Assembly (NCBI GenBank): GCA_018806985.1
Contig: JADANN010000215.1
Location: 1-64,000 of the forward strand
Origin: Angiostrongylus vasorum
Lineage: Eukaryota; Nematoda; Chromadorea; Rhabditida; Metastrongylidae
Direction: 5' to 3'
DNA length: 64,000 bases
How positions within the stretch are numbered: the first letter of the stretch is position 1; each line of letters opens with the position of its first letter. Positions 21,851 to 33,484 of this stretch are shown here, piece after piece. The position numbers and the translations under genes were made by a program. A model generated the notes under the pieces. That model was not told the origin of the DNA. It saw only the letters and a program-made list of their open reading frames with translations, and made no database searches.

Positions 21851-22023
21851 GCGGAAATGGTTTTGAAGAAGACGGAGTGGTAAAGATGTGGGCTATTAAA
21901 AGCTCATAGAATTTCATAAAAAACCTATGGTTAGCTGATCAAGGAGAGTTTATGAAACTTAAACAACTTAACGGTTAATAGCGAGGTTAACTGAGAATCG
22001 AACTTTGTAATTTCTATGAGCGA

Positions 22024-22320
22024 TAAAAGGATAAAGGGTTCGGCGTTGATCAAATCCTTATGGATGAGAAATGCATTCGGCTTTATTAAGCATCGTCGTC
22101 TTTTATTAAGCAGAGGGTGTCTAATACAATCTGGCCTATGCAAAGGCCTTCGGAACACGCTGACGTAACAGGTCAGTGCTGCTCTCCAACCACATAGGTC
22201 TTATAGCAGTTTTTTCGACTTTGGAGCTATGGAAGTCTGGGGCACTCAAAGGCTTGAGATTAAACCAACAGCCACGTGTGTATTGCAGCGCACCTCTAAC
22301 CACCGTGCTACTCGCGACCT
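22024..22320 (-). repeat. Family-A SINE, diverged
   Basis: The tail 'aaaggataaagggttcggcg' is at 22024 and the decayed head 'gcgcacctctaaccaccgtg' near 22290. A small duplication of 'cgtcttttattaagc' lies near 22100. Confidence 0.7.
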
Positions 22321-23045
22321 CTGGACTCTGTGTACAACACGGAATCGATGAACCTCTTACAATACACTACAAATTCCTTCTCAAATGAATAATCCGGCAA
22401 AACGTAAAGAAAAAAAGACCGGGTCAACGACAGTTTTTAGAGATAACTTAGAAAATATTGTAGTAAAATATCATCCTTATTTACAAATAAAACCCCTTGA
22501 ATGTACTGCCCTTAACAATATGTTCTGGCAAACAACATCATGGTCCATGACTGGTAATGACGTAATGACCGGCATCACAAGTACATAGAATGACGGCATT
22601 CACATCCTTTTTTCCTTCCGAAAAACATAGTGTGGTTGCTGTTCGTTCAAAGCCGTTTTTCACGTGTTCAAGTTCGTAATGACAATGTTATGTTAAACAT
22701 TCAAGCATGAGCATCAGAATGCAGGGAATAAATAAGTCTAGAATAGGTCTGTTCATTCGATAAGGGGACTATCACCACACCCTGCCATCATATGAAATTG
22801 ATAACGGGAATGTTCTATAGCAACCGCTTTCGTTCCACGATCTTCGTCTCGAACCCCGAAACCCCATTGAGGAAAATCGCCGAGGATTCTACTACCTGAA
22901 GTTCGACTTTTGATAAAAAGCATGAGAAGATGCACAGCTCTGGGACACGATAAATATTATTGCCGATATCTTTAGAGCTGATGGTCACAAATTAGATGTA
23001 TTTCTCGTAACTCACATGACATCTTACCTTCAGGAAGAGAAAATT
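22321..23045. other. Intergenic, nothing certain
   Basis: A minus-strand open stretch at 22753-22935 has no clear splice partners. No call is made. Confidence 0.35.
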
Positions 23046-23049
23046 CGAA

Positions 23050-23205
23050 AGTAGTGGAGAACTTAGGCAGACTTTGGCCGGGTGTCCTCGGGATTCCAGG
23101 GAACCACAATGGCTTAACCAGCAAATCTCCGAAATGTGGTGATTATACTGGGGCCCGCACAACTAGTGATGACGGCCCGTTCAAGTATCAAGTACCAAGT
23201 AAGTG
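23050..23205 (-). repeat. Family-D repeat fragment
   Basis: It holds 'gggccc-gcacaactagtgat' and 'cacaatggcttaaccagcaa', the reverse complement of the 255-335 block. Confidence 0.7.
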
Positions 23206-23275
23206 GACAACTAGCGCATCATCATCCTCACCTAGAAAGAGGACCGAAGGGATCGTTGCAACTGTAGTCTGATAT

Positions 23276-23878
23276 TTTAACTTATTATTTACTGCCTACT
23301 TTTTTAATGGCAGGGTATATTTCGAAATATAACTTCAATGATGCTTAAACATTTGCAAAACTCCGGACTGCAAGTGTCTGCGGTGGGGAACGAACGCGCT
23401 ATTGTCCTTTCCGGGGGTAACGCGTTCACCACCACACCATGCAAATCCTTCGTTTCGCCTTTCTCTCAGCTAATTCTTTCAATCTCTGCCATCAGCAATC
23501 ACCCGTCAGCAAGATTGATCTGGGGAGCCCAAATCGGTAACGATGCCAGTTAAGCCGAGGCTGTAGTTATAATCACAGTTTTAACTAATTATTTACTGCC
23601 AACTCTTTTTAATGGCAGGGTATACCCCAGATCAATCCCGCTGACGTGTGATTGCTGATGGCAGAGATTGAAAGAACTAACTGAGAGACAGGCGAAACGA
23701 AGGATTTGCATGGTGTGGTGGTGAACGCGTTACTTCCCGGAAAGGACAATAACGTGTTCGTTCCCTGCCGCAGACACCTGCCGCCCAGAGTTTTGCAAAT
23801 ATCTCAGCATCATTGAAGTTATATTTCGCAATATACCCTGCCATTGAAAAGAGTAGGCAGTAAATAAAAATGGTTAAG
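23276..23878. repeat. Family-B repeat, most complete inverted-pair copy (~600 bp)
   Basis: The left arm (23283-23530) runs from 'ttatttactgcctactttt' through the tRNA-like core to 'cagcaatcacccgtcagcaa'. The right arm (23640-23878) is its reverse complement, ending in 'gtaggcagtaaataaaaatg'. About 110 bp lies between the arms, including a second 'atttactgcc' start. Both arms keep A-box-like TGGTGTGGTGG and B-box-like CGTTCGTTCCC. It is therefore a fold-back element with internal Pol III-like promoters in each arm. Confidence 0.85.
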
Positions 23879-24069
23879 TTTCTGTTCAGTGTTAAAAATA
23901 CATATGCGATCAGCCGACGATGGCTTATTAGGTTCAGTGTCTTGCAACATGACTTATAGTGAAGAAAAGAAAGAGGGAAGACAATTCTTTCGCATTAAAA
24001 AGAACGCCTCACGTGGGATACTGTCCGGAAATTTTAACTTCTAACGAAAAGTCTATACAGAGCTGTAGA

Positions 24070-24385
24070 CCAGATAAGAATGAAAACCGCAAGAATGCTG
24101 TGATATGAGAAAACACAGGAACTCATTTGCGTTTTGAACCCGCGGTTACCCTTTACAAGGCGTGGGGAACAAAAGTCAAACGCTGATAGGTGATTACTTG
24201 AGGTAAAAAAACTAAGAAGGGCAAAGCAGAGGCCTCTGTTGGTATGGTGGATAGCACGTGAGCCTCCGGAAAGGGTGGATTTGAAACCCAGTTGAGGTTC
24301 CGAATTTTGCTCACATCTCAGCATTCTTGTGGTTGCATTTCAAGCTATGCTTTTTCGTGAAAATGATAAGCTGTAAGTAAAAGTT
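24070..24385. repeat. Family-C repeat, inverted pair
   Basis: The minus arm (to about 24195) and plus arm (about 24235-24375) mirror each other around a short centre. The plus arm ends in 'ctcagcattcttgtggttgc'. Confidence 0.7.
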
Positions 24386-24544
24386 AAACAATAAGACAGA
24401 ATCGTTTGAAAATTGGTTCCAAATTCAAAACAGGATCAGGAGGTGCCCCCTACTCAATCATAGAATTTACAGAAAGATGACATGCAAAATTTGCTTGAAG
24501 CAGCTGATTAAAGGCGACGAATAGATTCGCTTCACTACTGAATA

Positions 24545-24850
24545 CCCTGTTATGTGCGGCTCACTGGTTAGAGGTGTTGTGCATGTGCAATGTTCATGCG
24601 TAGTCGCTGGCTCGGTCCCGCGCGCTGAGCCTACCAAATGTTTCATCTCTTCGAAATCGGAAAATTAACAGCAGACTTTTCTGGGAGGATAGCAGCACTG
24701 ATATGATACATCGGCACACCTCGCAAACACCATTATGTAGACCAGATTTGCATTCAGTAACCGCTGACGGTACTTACTGATGTTGAGTGGATGACATGCC
24801 CCACGTGAATGGATCAATGTCGACCAGCTTCATTATTTGACCTTTAATAG
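24545..24850 (+). repeat. Family-A SINE, diverged
   Basis: The head is near 24550 (GGCTCACTGGTTAGAGGTG), the B-box-like GGCTCGGTCCC near 24610, and the body continues to 'catgccccacgtgaatgg'. Confidence 0.65.
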
Positions 24851-25129
24851 CATTTTAGACTTTGAAAAATATGCCTGCTTCATCGGGAAACCTTTTGACA
24901 AACCTACTATCTGGTATTATCTGGAAACATGAAATGGGTCTCAGTTACCAAACAGTTTCAGAAGTATGTACCTCTCAATGTTCTTAGCAGGAATACAAAG
25001 CTGAGAAACAGGAACGACAAGGAACGCCTTCTTATATGGAAATTCTCAAAATATGCGCAGTCTATCACAATATGTGCTTTTAATTTCGGACGCATTTTTT
25101 GGTCTTCTACAGCAGTTTTCTTTAATTCG

Positions 25130-25415
25130 GTAGATTTTCCTAACTCAGATCCCAGGTCAGATTCGAAGTCTCAGCTATGCTAACTTCAATACCTGTTTGC
25201 GCTCCCCATACCGTTCCCGTTGATGGTTGACTGCTCATAACACCGTAATGGTAAGAAACCGGTTGAGAGAAGACTAAATCAAGAACCTCGGTCGGTGTAG
25301 TGGACGACATGTGAGCTTTCACAAAGGGCAATCGAGAGTTCTGAGCGCACTCCCGAGCTTTGCTGAAACCCCAGCATTCTTGTGGTTGTAAGGCCCGATA
25401 CATTTCAAACAGTGA
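25130..25415. repeat. Family-C repeat, inverted pair, degraded
   Basis: The left arm has 'gattcgaagtctcagctat' and the right arm ends 'ccccagcattcttgtggttg'. The centre keeps 'gttgatggttgactgctcat'. Confidence 0.6.
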
Positions 25416-25419
25416 ACTT

Positions 25420-27210
25420 CCAATGCATTACGAAAACTCCATTCTCAATAAAAAAATCATTGCTAGTTTTTTGGATAACTTCCCCTTTAAAAAATACAGT
25501 AATCGAACCCCAGCTATGGGAAAACAAGTTAGCAACAATTAAGCGGTCAAATATGTGTGTTGTCAATGACATCTACAATGAAAAACACGAAAACGTGGTA
25601 TTTCTACTTGACCTTTCCTACTTTCGAATGAGATTGGAGAGAGATGCTCCACTGAGGATGATCCTTCTCTACATTCCTTGGTGAAAAAGTTTCTCTTTGT
25701 TCGTTGGTTTGTTGTGATAGTTTTGAAGGGAAAAAAGAGATTCTAGATAAAATCAGCAGGCATCCAACATGTCAGGTGAAACTAAAACCTTACATCCTCA
25801 AGAACTAACCAAACCCACACCAGAAACCGACTGCATGCCACTATGGCTATCGTAAGCGGAAAAAGCGAAATAGGATAGCAGAACTTTGAAGATGTGTAAA
25901 GAGGTCATCTATGCATTAAATTGCATTCTTCATTGTCTTCAGAAAGCAAGAAAAAAATTGTTACTAAAGAAGAATATCGACGTGAAACGTTCAGCAAAAA
26001 AATGTTCATATTTACTAGGGAAAACTTGTTAGAACAACGCAAATACAAGTTAGTTAATCTCCATCAAATGTCATTCCTCTCTGCGAAAAATGTTTATCGG
26101 TGGCTTCGAAATCTACATATGTCATTAGTTTTCAACAAAAAATAGAAAACATTCTGCCTCATTTGGATATCGTTATGCCTGAATAGCTTTACAGCATCTC
26201 TATGGAAGTTCATGAGTACAAACTTCAATATGAAGCTGGGCCCCGGATGTTCGGCCCCAGCACGGCTGACAAAGGTTGGGGAGCTCAACATCACTATGAA
26301 GAAACCCAGCCAAGATTAAACTAATGCTACAGTCGTTGTCTGGGCTTGAATGAAGCCTGGTAGAACAGTGGTAAACCGTCGTTTAATCATCGAGGGTTTG
26401 GAAGCCCCTGACTCGGTTCTCTCTGGGAAGAAGAATCGTGTGTCCAGCAAAAATATCAATCAAATGGAAACTATGCTGGAAATTACAAGGTTTTCGTTAG
26501 GTCGTCGAACCGTTCAAATATTGAGTAAATGTTACGATACAACGTGATAACTTGCTATGTATCTGAGCAGATGGATTCGGTGTACTCAACTATGGAAAGA
26601 CTGCTCACAGTAAATGGTGAGAATCTATAAGCAGAATAAGAATCAACCATTCGGGTGGCTATTTTTAGTAAAGCGTTTGCTTGACGCTATAATAAAGATC
26701 AAAATGATTAACGTTGTTATGCGCCTGTGTCTTCGGACTCACTCTTGAGATGTTCCCACCGTGTTCTTACCGAGATGAGTAAACGATTTGTTGGAAAAGG
26801 TAAAAGCACTTTAGAAACCCTTCAACGAAGTTTCTCGCCTGTCTAGTTGCCGTTCCCCCAAAAATATCATCGTCATCTCGTCGAGATGAAAAAAGTGGCA
26901 GTTTAAAAAGATAGATAGATAATTGACCGTTTTGTCATATCAAGATAGAAGGGAAACATTGATGCACTACGTCACAGAGGAAAATGGAAGGTGAATTAGG
27001 ACTGAGGCGAACAATTTGAACAAAAAAACCACTACTTATTTGGACAAGCAAATCACCTTTATCCTCTATAACCTCGTCAATTGAACGGCGAAAGAAGTTC
27101 AAGAATTAATGAAATCGAAAATACTTTTAGACTATAAGTCAGTGATGACAAGAGTCATGATTTCGTAGTTCTTCCTCGCCACTTTGTTGTCGAAGTAACA
27201 GAGAAATTCT
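25420..27210. other. Intergenic, nothing recognised
   Basis: Short ORFs at 25382-25684 and 25921-26145 (plus) are AT-driven and lack splice context. A plus-strand segment near 26340-26440 (gtagaacagtggtaaacc) may be a decayed tRNA-like repeat head. Confidence 0.35.
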
Positions 27211-27214
27211 TCAA

Positions 27215-27334
27215 TTTAACCACATGAATGGTGAGGGATGAGCAAAACTCGGAACCTCAGTTGCGCTTCGAATTCGTGATTACCGTTTCCGAAGGCTCAC
27301 GTGTTATCTAGTGCACCAGCCACCAACAGCACTG
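27215..27334 (-). repeat. Family-C repeat fragment
   Basis: It holds 'cttcgaattcgtgattaccg' and 'gctcacgtgttatctagtgc' after a decayed end. Confidence 0.5.
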
Positions 27335-27785
27335 ATGTCTAGCAATCCATCGATATTCAAGGTCGGATCCGCCAGCAACTGTGCAGAAGGACTAATGGAT
27401 AAAGTAACATAGCTTTTTTACCCCAATACCTAGTTTTTGAAACAAATCCCAGCCCATCTCACGAACAATTTACCTGGATCGTCCATGTAGTATGCATCCT
27501 AAGAGCATGTGATGGAGTCATCCTCTGCTATACAAGCCATCGTCCGTACATCTCATGTAACACGAAGGAGAAATATAAACGTATGGATTTTTGAATGAGT
27601 AGCTCATGATTCTCTTAAAGGAGCGTGTAAACTGCTCACTTTTCACAAAGGCCGTAAGATATTCCGCACAACTGAGAGAGCTGGCAATGAGACGGGGACC
27701 GGCAACAAGCCAACCATCACATTCATACCTATAGTTGAACCCACTCAGTCGGTCCCCCTACTTTAACACATATCTCAGTACCGAC
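27335..27785 (+). pseudogene. Penelope-like element fragment: RT region
   Basis: It parallels the better copy at 34.42-34.89 kb block by block. It holds the 'tccatcgatattcaagg' (DPSLFKIRP) segment, the 'cccagcccatctcacgaaca' segment, the 'gagcgtgtaaactgctcact' segment and 'caatgagacggggaccggca' (LAMGQRLAPS equivalent). Deletions and stops make it non-coding. Confidence 0.75.
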
Positions 27786-27809
27786 TTTTTTAAAGCCTCG
27801 GCATTGATC

Positions 27810-27975
27810 AACATTGCACTGTTTTCATGATGAGCAAACACGAGGTTGTTAACAGCAAGGTTTATTCAAAACAATGTTAGATGACGTTTCAACATTTTCT
27901 CCTCCTTCAGAGGCTGGAGAAGTCACACTAACACACAATCCCCACTGAGTCGTGCACTGTCATAACCGCAGTAGA
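27810..27975 (-). mobile_element. PLE 3' end, minus strand
   Basis: It begins with 'gcaaacacgaggttgttaac' (the conserved end), then a decayed hammerhead-like block at about 27885-27930 (minus: CCTCTGAAGGAGGAG, GTTGAAACGTCATC). Confidence 0.6.
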
Positions 27976-27989
27976 GAAAACTTAATACA

Positions 27990-28300
27990 TAAATGTTTAT
28001 TCGCGTAACAAACAGTCTCCGAAGTGAATTTAACAATTTCGGATTTCCTCATCAAGAAAACAAACGCCAAAAAGTTCGTCACCTTTTATACAACTGTCCG
28101 TGCGAAACCCAAAATCGAACAATCTGCTCTACTAAGTGTATGTACCACGCCCCTTACAATCGTATAGAAATCGATGACAATTTATAATATTATTCTATTG
28201 ACTTCGCATTACAAGGAAACTCAAAGTCGGGCGTAACACTCTACTAGGCATCCATAACACACCAATATACCGAAGATTTCCAACTAAAACTTACTATCCT
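27990..28300. other. Unassigned spacer between PLE and RTE relics
   Basis: A 64-codon plus-strand ORF (27993-28187) is present but unrecognised; it may be a further PLE fragment. Confidence 0.3.
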
Positions 28301-28309
28301 CAAACAATA

Positions 28310-30360
28310 ATCGAAACCATCAGGGCGCAAATCTCTCGAAGCGTTTTGGGTTCACCAGTATCACCTGGATCAGCTGATACAGGTGAATCACATGATCGTC
28401 GAGTGACTCGACCGGACTCCAGTAAATCTTCCATTTTTCCTCTGTAGCGTTCAGAACAATCCCAGTGGGCGGTGCATTGAGAACTTGTTGAACATGTATT
28501 TCTTCTAGAATTTTCTTGAAGAACTGAGATGATCGAGTCGGTGGTCTTTCTGCATACATTTGACATCCCGAGGAATCTAATCACTAACGGCTCTTGTCCA
28601 TCGGTTGTCGTTCATGAGCACTACGTTTTCTGCCCTTCTCATCTTCGACGGTTTGGCGTGTAGAACTGCATCTTAGATTTTTGGTCCTTTACGCAGGTCA
28701 CAGCTTCGGATCTCTTCCCACGCTTACTTTACTTCAATAATGATGGCTGACGTTGCATCCTGCTTACGTAGTGACTAATTATCTAACGCGTAAGATAAAG
28801 AAGAGAGAATCGCGGAGTCGAAAAGGGGGGCACGGAGTCGGACGTAGCTTGCTCTTTTCACTACATTCTCGATGCTCTTAAAAGGTCCCAAGCCTCTGCG
28901 GCTGCCTGTTGTTCGTACGACTTCTTGTTTCGCTGAAGTACCAGTTCGAATGCTTCTGGAGATAAATTTCTCTTGGTGACTTTCGAACTCCCAGCTTTCA
29001 TAGCGCTAACGTGAAGAAGTTGAATAAGTCGATCGTATTCTCCGTCGATGTTACCAAGAACGACATATTTCTAACAGCCGACTGTTGAGCTGTATAAATC
29101 CCAGGTTATGGTGGTTTTGGTACGTGGGTTTTTTTTTAAATTTAGCAGCTTTTTTCTCCTTTTTCGCGAAAAAATGAAATCTTGCACTAGGACGACGATG
29201 GTGTGATTCTGTATAGAATTTTGGAACAACGGCAGCATCGCTTAAGCCATACCTTCGATTTACTTTGATGTGGTCTACTTTGTTGTTGTACTCTGCATTG
29301 GAAGACTCCCACATCCACTGTGGAGAGTGGGGTTTCTGGAATTGCGAGTGGCCATGAAGAGTCGTAGTAGTCATGGTAAACCCAAACAGCCGTTCAACAC
29401 ACTCGTTACATTCTAATCCGTGTGCTCCAATGTGGCGTTCTTCAGACGTCCTTCTAGGTCAAATATTAGACTTAAAATCTTTAGTGATGACCTTGAAGAA
29501 CGTATGGTGTTCTCTGTAGAACTTTCCCTAGCCCATATCGAACGCTTCGACTTCTTCTTTGTTATGGCTTGATGTCGGCGCGTAAACGACGAAGATTGTC
29601 AAAGCTGGTGTTGATCCACGTCTGTTTTATCGTAAACGTCCGATTCGGGTTGTAAGCTGTTCGAATGAATCGAAGTTCATGGACAAACTCGTGTTGACGA
29701 GAACGCCGACGCCGCCGACTCCTCTACTGTCGCGTGTTCCGAGGAACATTTCTTCTCCGGTGTCATAGACGGCGTTGAATGGGTGGTGTCGTCTCCTCTC
29801 GGCCAGGCCGATGAGGTCGTACCTTATCCTTCTTGCTTGCATGAGCAAGTCTTCTATCGAGGAGTCGGATGCACGTGTACGTGCATTGTAGGTACAGATC
29901 GTCACCATAGTTCTTCGTAATCCAGGCAGCTTCCATTGGCTCTGAGATTTTAGCAGCCTTTTCGTACTCGTCCTACCTAAACGCTGCCGAACTAGCCAGG
30001 CTCTCCCAGAGTGCACATGGAGCTTATTTGTCGGAGATGACTCCTAACCGCCTGCCATATGAATTCCCTCTTACTTGGTTGCAGGCTTTTGGCCGAATTG
30101 ACTCGTAGAAGACAATGAGCATGAACGAGGTCGCACATACACGCAAGCATGAATACGCAGTGGGGAATACAGAGGGTATGTGACAAATCGGCGCAACAGA
30201 AACACCGAGTCCATTCGCTGGAACCATCTGTGTCTCAGGGAAGCAAAGGTCGCTAATGGTCCACGATTAATCCACTATTCGCCACGTGGGGACGCGCCAC
30301 ATTGCCTCGCGGCGAACCGGCGTGAGAACTCTCTGTGGTGAAGATCCATGGGTTTTGGAT
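28310..30360 (-). pseudogene. RTE LINE relic with internal deletion: endonuclease and RT C-terminus
   Basis: On the minus strand, 30016-29640 encodes the AP-endonuclease N-terminus ([43 protein letters not shown]), followed by FVVYAPTS near 29590. The endonuclease C-terminus at 29374-29130 reads VDHIKVNRRYGL and AVVPKFYTESHHRR. Active-site texts are damaged: the GDFN equivalent reads KDFK and the SDHR equivalent reads SHHR. A linker at 28990-28880 (KVTKRNLSPEAFELVLQR) leads to the RT C-terminal end at 28560-28320 (RSSQFFKKILEE, EEKWKIYWSP). The central RT palm is missing. The segment 30017-30360 is probably the 5' leader. Confidence 0.85.
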
Positions 30361-30394
30361 GACGTCTCAAAATTATTTAATCTTGACATAAATA

Positions 30395-30845
30395 ATCAGT
30401 GATTTCTTGGGCTACTGAAGTGATACGAGGTTGGGCTAATAATCCACAGATAGTAGTCCTTTCTATATGGTTGTTCGCTGTCGCATACAGTCGAATCCAC
30501 TATGAACATCACCACTGGAGGAGTTAATTTCACTCAGCGGTGCTCTTTCACAGAAGACGGATGTTGACTGCCGTCGCAGGACGCATTGCCACCAAAAAAA
30601 GCAGACCATATTCGAAAGCGATGACACATCAACATTTGTTCTGTATAAGTGAGCACCGCCGACTGAGGTTCTTCACACGACGGGTACTTCTTTCCGGGCG
30701 ATTCGACTCAATACGACAACCATCAACCTCCGCACGAGGACGACAACCTCTGGACTATCGGCTGAAATCAATCTGGCTTTGGAAAAGAGGAAAACAGCGG
30801 GTCGTCAACCGAATAAATATTTTTTTTACACCAACCTCGTGTCTG
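30395..30845. mobile_element. PLE-related short elements, inverted pair, degraded
   Basis: The minus half (about 30400-30570) has 'ctgaagtgatacgaggttgg' and 'gctctttcacagaagacgga'. The plus half (about 30575-30845) mirrors it ('cattcgaaag', 'gggcgattcgactcaat') and ends 'gtcaaccgaataaatatttt' then 'ccaacctcgtgt'. The hammerhead core in the plus half is mostly destroyed. Confidence 0.6.
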
Positions 30846-31250
30846 CCCAATACTCTGAGAAACTGTCGCTTTGGATTAATTCGAAAAACACAGAAATGAA
30901 CCGCAAGGAGGCGTGTCTTATGATCACGTTTGACCTCGCGCCACACCTCAGGCTGACTTTCTGACTTGAGTCAGGTGGACTCGTGTCCCATGTAATACTG
31001 TGTGCGGCAGTTCTCCATTAAATAACTGGAAGACATAGAAAGAAACAAAAAACGGCAACTGCATGAAAGAAGCGGTTTGCTACGCAAATGAAATTTAAGT
31101 ATTGAGTTTTTCTGCATGGGTTACGGAAGTGTTTGGCCGAGTGGATTGCAAGTCAATTTGACAAAGTTCTGAGGAAGGCGAAAGAGCCGAAATGTCCGCC
31201 ACTGTTGAATAAATCTTGTTATTGACAACCTCTTTTCTCTTCAAGAAGAA
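30846..31250 (+). pseudogene. Penelope-like element 3' end: C-terminal codons and 3' tail
   Basis: 'aattcgaaaaacacagaaat' and 'gaaccgcaaggaggcgtgtc' match the C-terminal SKNP..EPQ.. region of the PLE at 35.8 kb. They are followed by the 3' tail with a decayed hammerhead (31167-31205: GTTCTGAGGAAGGCGAAAGA then GCCGAAATGTCC) and 'gacaacctcttttctcttca'. Confidence 0.7.
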
Positions 31251-31273
31251 AGCACGGTAGTAGTAACAATGAA

Positions 31274-31569
31274 AGGATAAAGCTCTCGGTATTGATCAAT
31301 CCCTGAAGGGTGCGTCATGCACTCGACTTCACTAAGTATCGCTGGAGGTGAGTGAATGCATATCTGGGAAAACCGTTGACGTCAGGGAAAAAAAAACTTT
31401 ACAATGGCTCGCGGTGGCATACCGATGTATCGAGCCAGTGCTGCTATCCTCCCAGACAAGTCTGGTACAAATTTGCCGACCGCGGAGGGATGGAAGTTTG
31501 TGGGGCACGGGCGTGTGAATGCCATATGTATTGCAGGGAGCCCACGACCACCGCGCCACACGCGCCCTG
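31274..31569 (-). repeat. Family-A SINE carrying an insertion
   Basis: The minus-oriented copy has its head near 31569 and tail at 31274. The body is interrupted after 'gaatgcatatctgg' by about 30 bp (31364-31394) that contains one arm of a 24-nt inverted repeat whose partner lies outside the SINE. Confidence 0.8.
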
Positions 31570-31627
31570 TAGTAATGATGGTGACCACAAATTTCGCTAT
31601 TTGCCCTGACGTCAACGGTTTTCCCAG
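31364..31627. repeat. Perfect 24-nt inverted repeat flanking part of a SINE
   Basis: Positions 31364-31387 (CTGGGAAAACCG, then TTGACGTCAGGG) are the exact reverse complement of 31604-31627. The left arm is inside the SINE, the right arm just beyond its head. The enclosed segment starts with A9 after the left arm. It looks like the ends of a small DNA element or a templated inversion. Confidence 0.85.
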
Positions 31628-31659
31628 AATAATTAACTCATCAAAAATGTGAAAAAAAT

Positions 31660-31890
31660 CATTCGCGGTTTTCCTTGATGAGCAAGTACGAGGTTGTTAT
31701 CAGAGTATTTGTCAATACACAATAGCTGACACAGTTTCGCCTTCTCAAGACCTTGGAAGATTCAAAATGACACGCAATTCACTCAGCCAAGCACTTTCAC
31801 AACCTCAGCAACAAAACATTACATACATGATTAATCGCATAGTGAATGGCTTTTCTTAAAGACTTATCGTTTTCAAAGAACTGTGGACAT
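31660..31890 (-). mobile_element. PLE 3' end, minus strand
   Basis: The end motif 'gagcaagtacgaggttgtta' is followed on the minus strand by a decayed hammerhead-like block (31720-31757: GTCTTGAGAAGGCGAAACTG, then TGTCAGC) and tail text shared with the 31.1 and 42.0-kb copies. Confidence 0.6.
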
Positions 31891-31904
31891 CGACACTGAT
31901 TATC

Positions 31905-31940
31905 GGCACTGAAGAAGACGACGACGTCGAAACGTTAGCC
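31905..31940 (+). ncRNA. Hammerhead-ribozyme-like motif
   Basis: GGCA-CTGAAGA-A, stem-loop GACGACGACGTC, GAAAC, GTT, AGCC, then GAATAAA. The catalytic blocks CUGANGA and GAAA are intact. An extra A between GGC and CTGA weakens helix I. The surrounding element fragment is about 31870-31965. Confidence 0.6.
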
Positions 31941-32044
31941 GAATAAAGGTTTCATAGCAAGCTCGAGTAAGCCGAACATTTAAAACACATGTTGGTTTGT
32001 GATACCGAGGTTATATTACAGTATAATAACGAGTGCCATACTAA

Positions 32045-32365
32045 CAACAAGGAGCGGAAGCACGGTGGTTATGGTGCCGATCATCACGAGAACTGTGCTG
32101 GTTCGATCCCACTCAGGTTCGCCAAGCCTGTCATCCCTCGGGTGTCAGAAAATCCGTGTTGGAGTCGTCCGCGAAAATTGCTCTTGCAAACCAAATAAGA
32201 ACGCTGTAGGCTGGCTATCTCAGGACTATAGGAAGGAATCGACTAGACCAGCACTCAACGACATTCAAGATGAAAGGAACGTCCTCAAGCAGCAGCCGAA
32301 GCCAAGCGTAAAAGTTGGAAGAGAAACGAATCGAGTATGGGAAATGTTGGGATTTGTGCAATAGA
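32045..32365 (+). repeat. Family-E tRNA-like repeat
   Basis: The head has 'cacggtggttatggtgccga' and an excellent B-box CTGGTTCGATCCC near 32098. The body shares 'ctcaagcagcagccgaagcc' with the 13.7-kb copy. An ORF inside (31999-32364) is an artefact. Confidence 0.75.
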
Positions 32366-32990
32366 TATGAAAGGCTATTCGTATAAAAAGATGATAATAA
32401 CAACCTTGTATTTGCTCATCAAGAAAACAGTGAATTATTGATCAACGCCTAAGTTAAGAGAATGCCGGTCTCGGGATTTGCCAAATGAAAGTGAAAAATC
32501 TTGAACCTCTTAGTTTTCCATTTTTCTGTACTTTTATTTACTCTTCTTGTCCTTTAGAAAGCGCGTTTGTAATGCTTACAACTGGAAACTCTTCTCAACA
32601 TAATGCAACAGTTTCAGTTGGCACTTTTCCTAAGAGTTTTTGTAAGTTGATTTAGCTAGGAGATCGCTGCACTTTCATGACAACTTGGAGTTAGAACGTG
32701 GAAACAATAGAGACGTTCATGTACATGAATTATATTAAACAGAACAGATGATACAACTGAAGAGAACAGCGGAAATCCTGTGACTAATTGTGACGTCCGC
32801 GGGAACGAACGCTATCTTTCTCATGTGATACGAAATCCTGATTGAGGCCGTTGTTAGAAAGTATGACGAGAACTGTGATATTAGGAACGAACAATCACAT
32901 AGCACGGAAATTCTGTGTCTGAGTATTGATGACAGTTCGTGCTATCATCAACTGCAGTGACTGAAAAACTGATATTTCTCTTAAAACCGG
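32366..32990. other. Intergenic, nothing certain
   Basis: It starts with the PLE end phrase 'acaaccttgtatttgctcat' near 32400; the rest is unrecognised. Confidence 0.4.
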
Positions 32991-32994
32991 ACTA

Positions 32995-33235
32995 TTATTT
33001 ATCCTCGGCATAGATGGTCAACACCTTTTGAATTACTGAAGTGACACGGAGTTGGCATAAAGTATTTATTCGGCTAATGTTTTGACATTGTCTTTTTCAG
33101 AGCTAGTTTGATCCGATTCGACGATCGAAAGACGGTCGTCCTCGCGATGTGGCTGTTCGTTCTCGCACCCGGTCGGATCCAATGAAATAGAGCACCGATC
33201 TAATGAAGAATCTCTCCGCGTGCCCACTTATTCAG
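32995..33235 (-). mobile_element. PLE-related short element
   Basis: The minus-oriented copy has 'gacacggagttggcataaag', then 'tattcggctaatgttttgac' (hammerhead block 33072-33104 with GAAA changed to CAAA) and a body like the 36.2-kb element. Confidence 0.65.
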
Positions 33236-33484
33236 GGCGGATGTTGGTCCATTACCGCCATCCAATATGATCTGCTTCTTTGGCGAAATGCGTCCTGCAG
33301 AAGTCGGTGGAATAGGAGCTTGCACATAGCATAATAAGAAAAGAAAAAATCTGACATAAGATTGAATTTTTTTTGCAACTTTTCAAATGATCGCTCCACA
33401 GTAATTTTGAAACCGAAACATCGGTAGTCAAATAATCAACATGTAGTAATTCCCAGGTCCGATTTTCTATTAATCTCGGCATTG

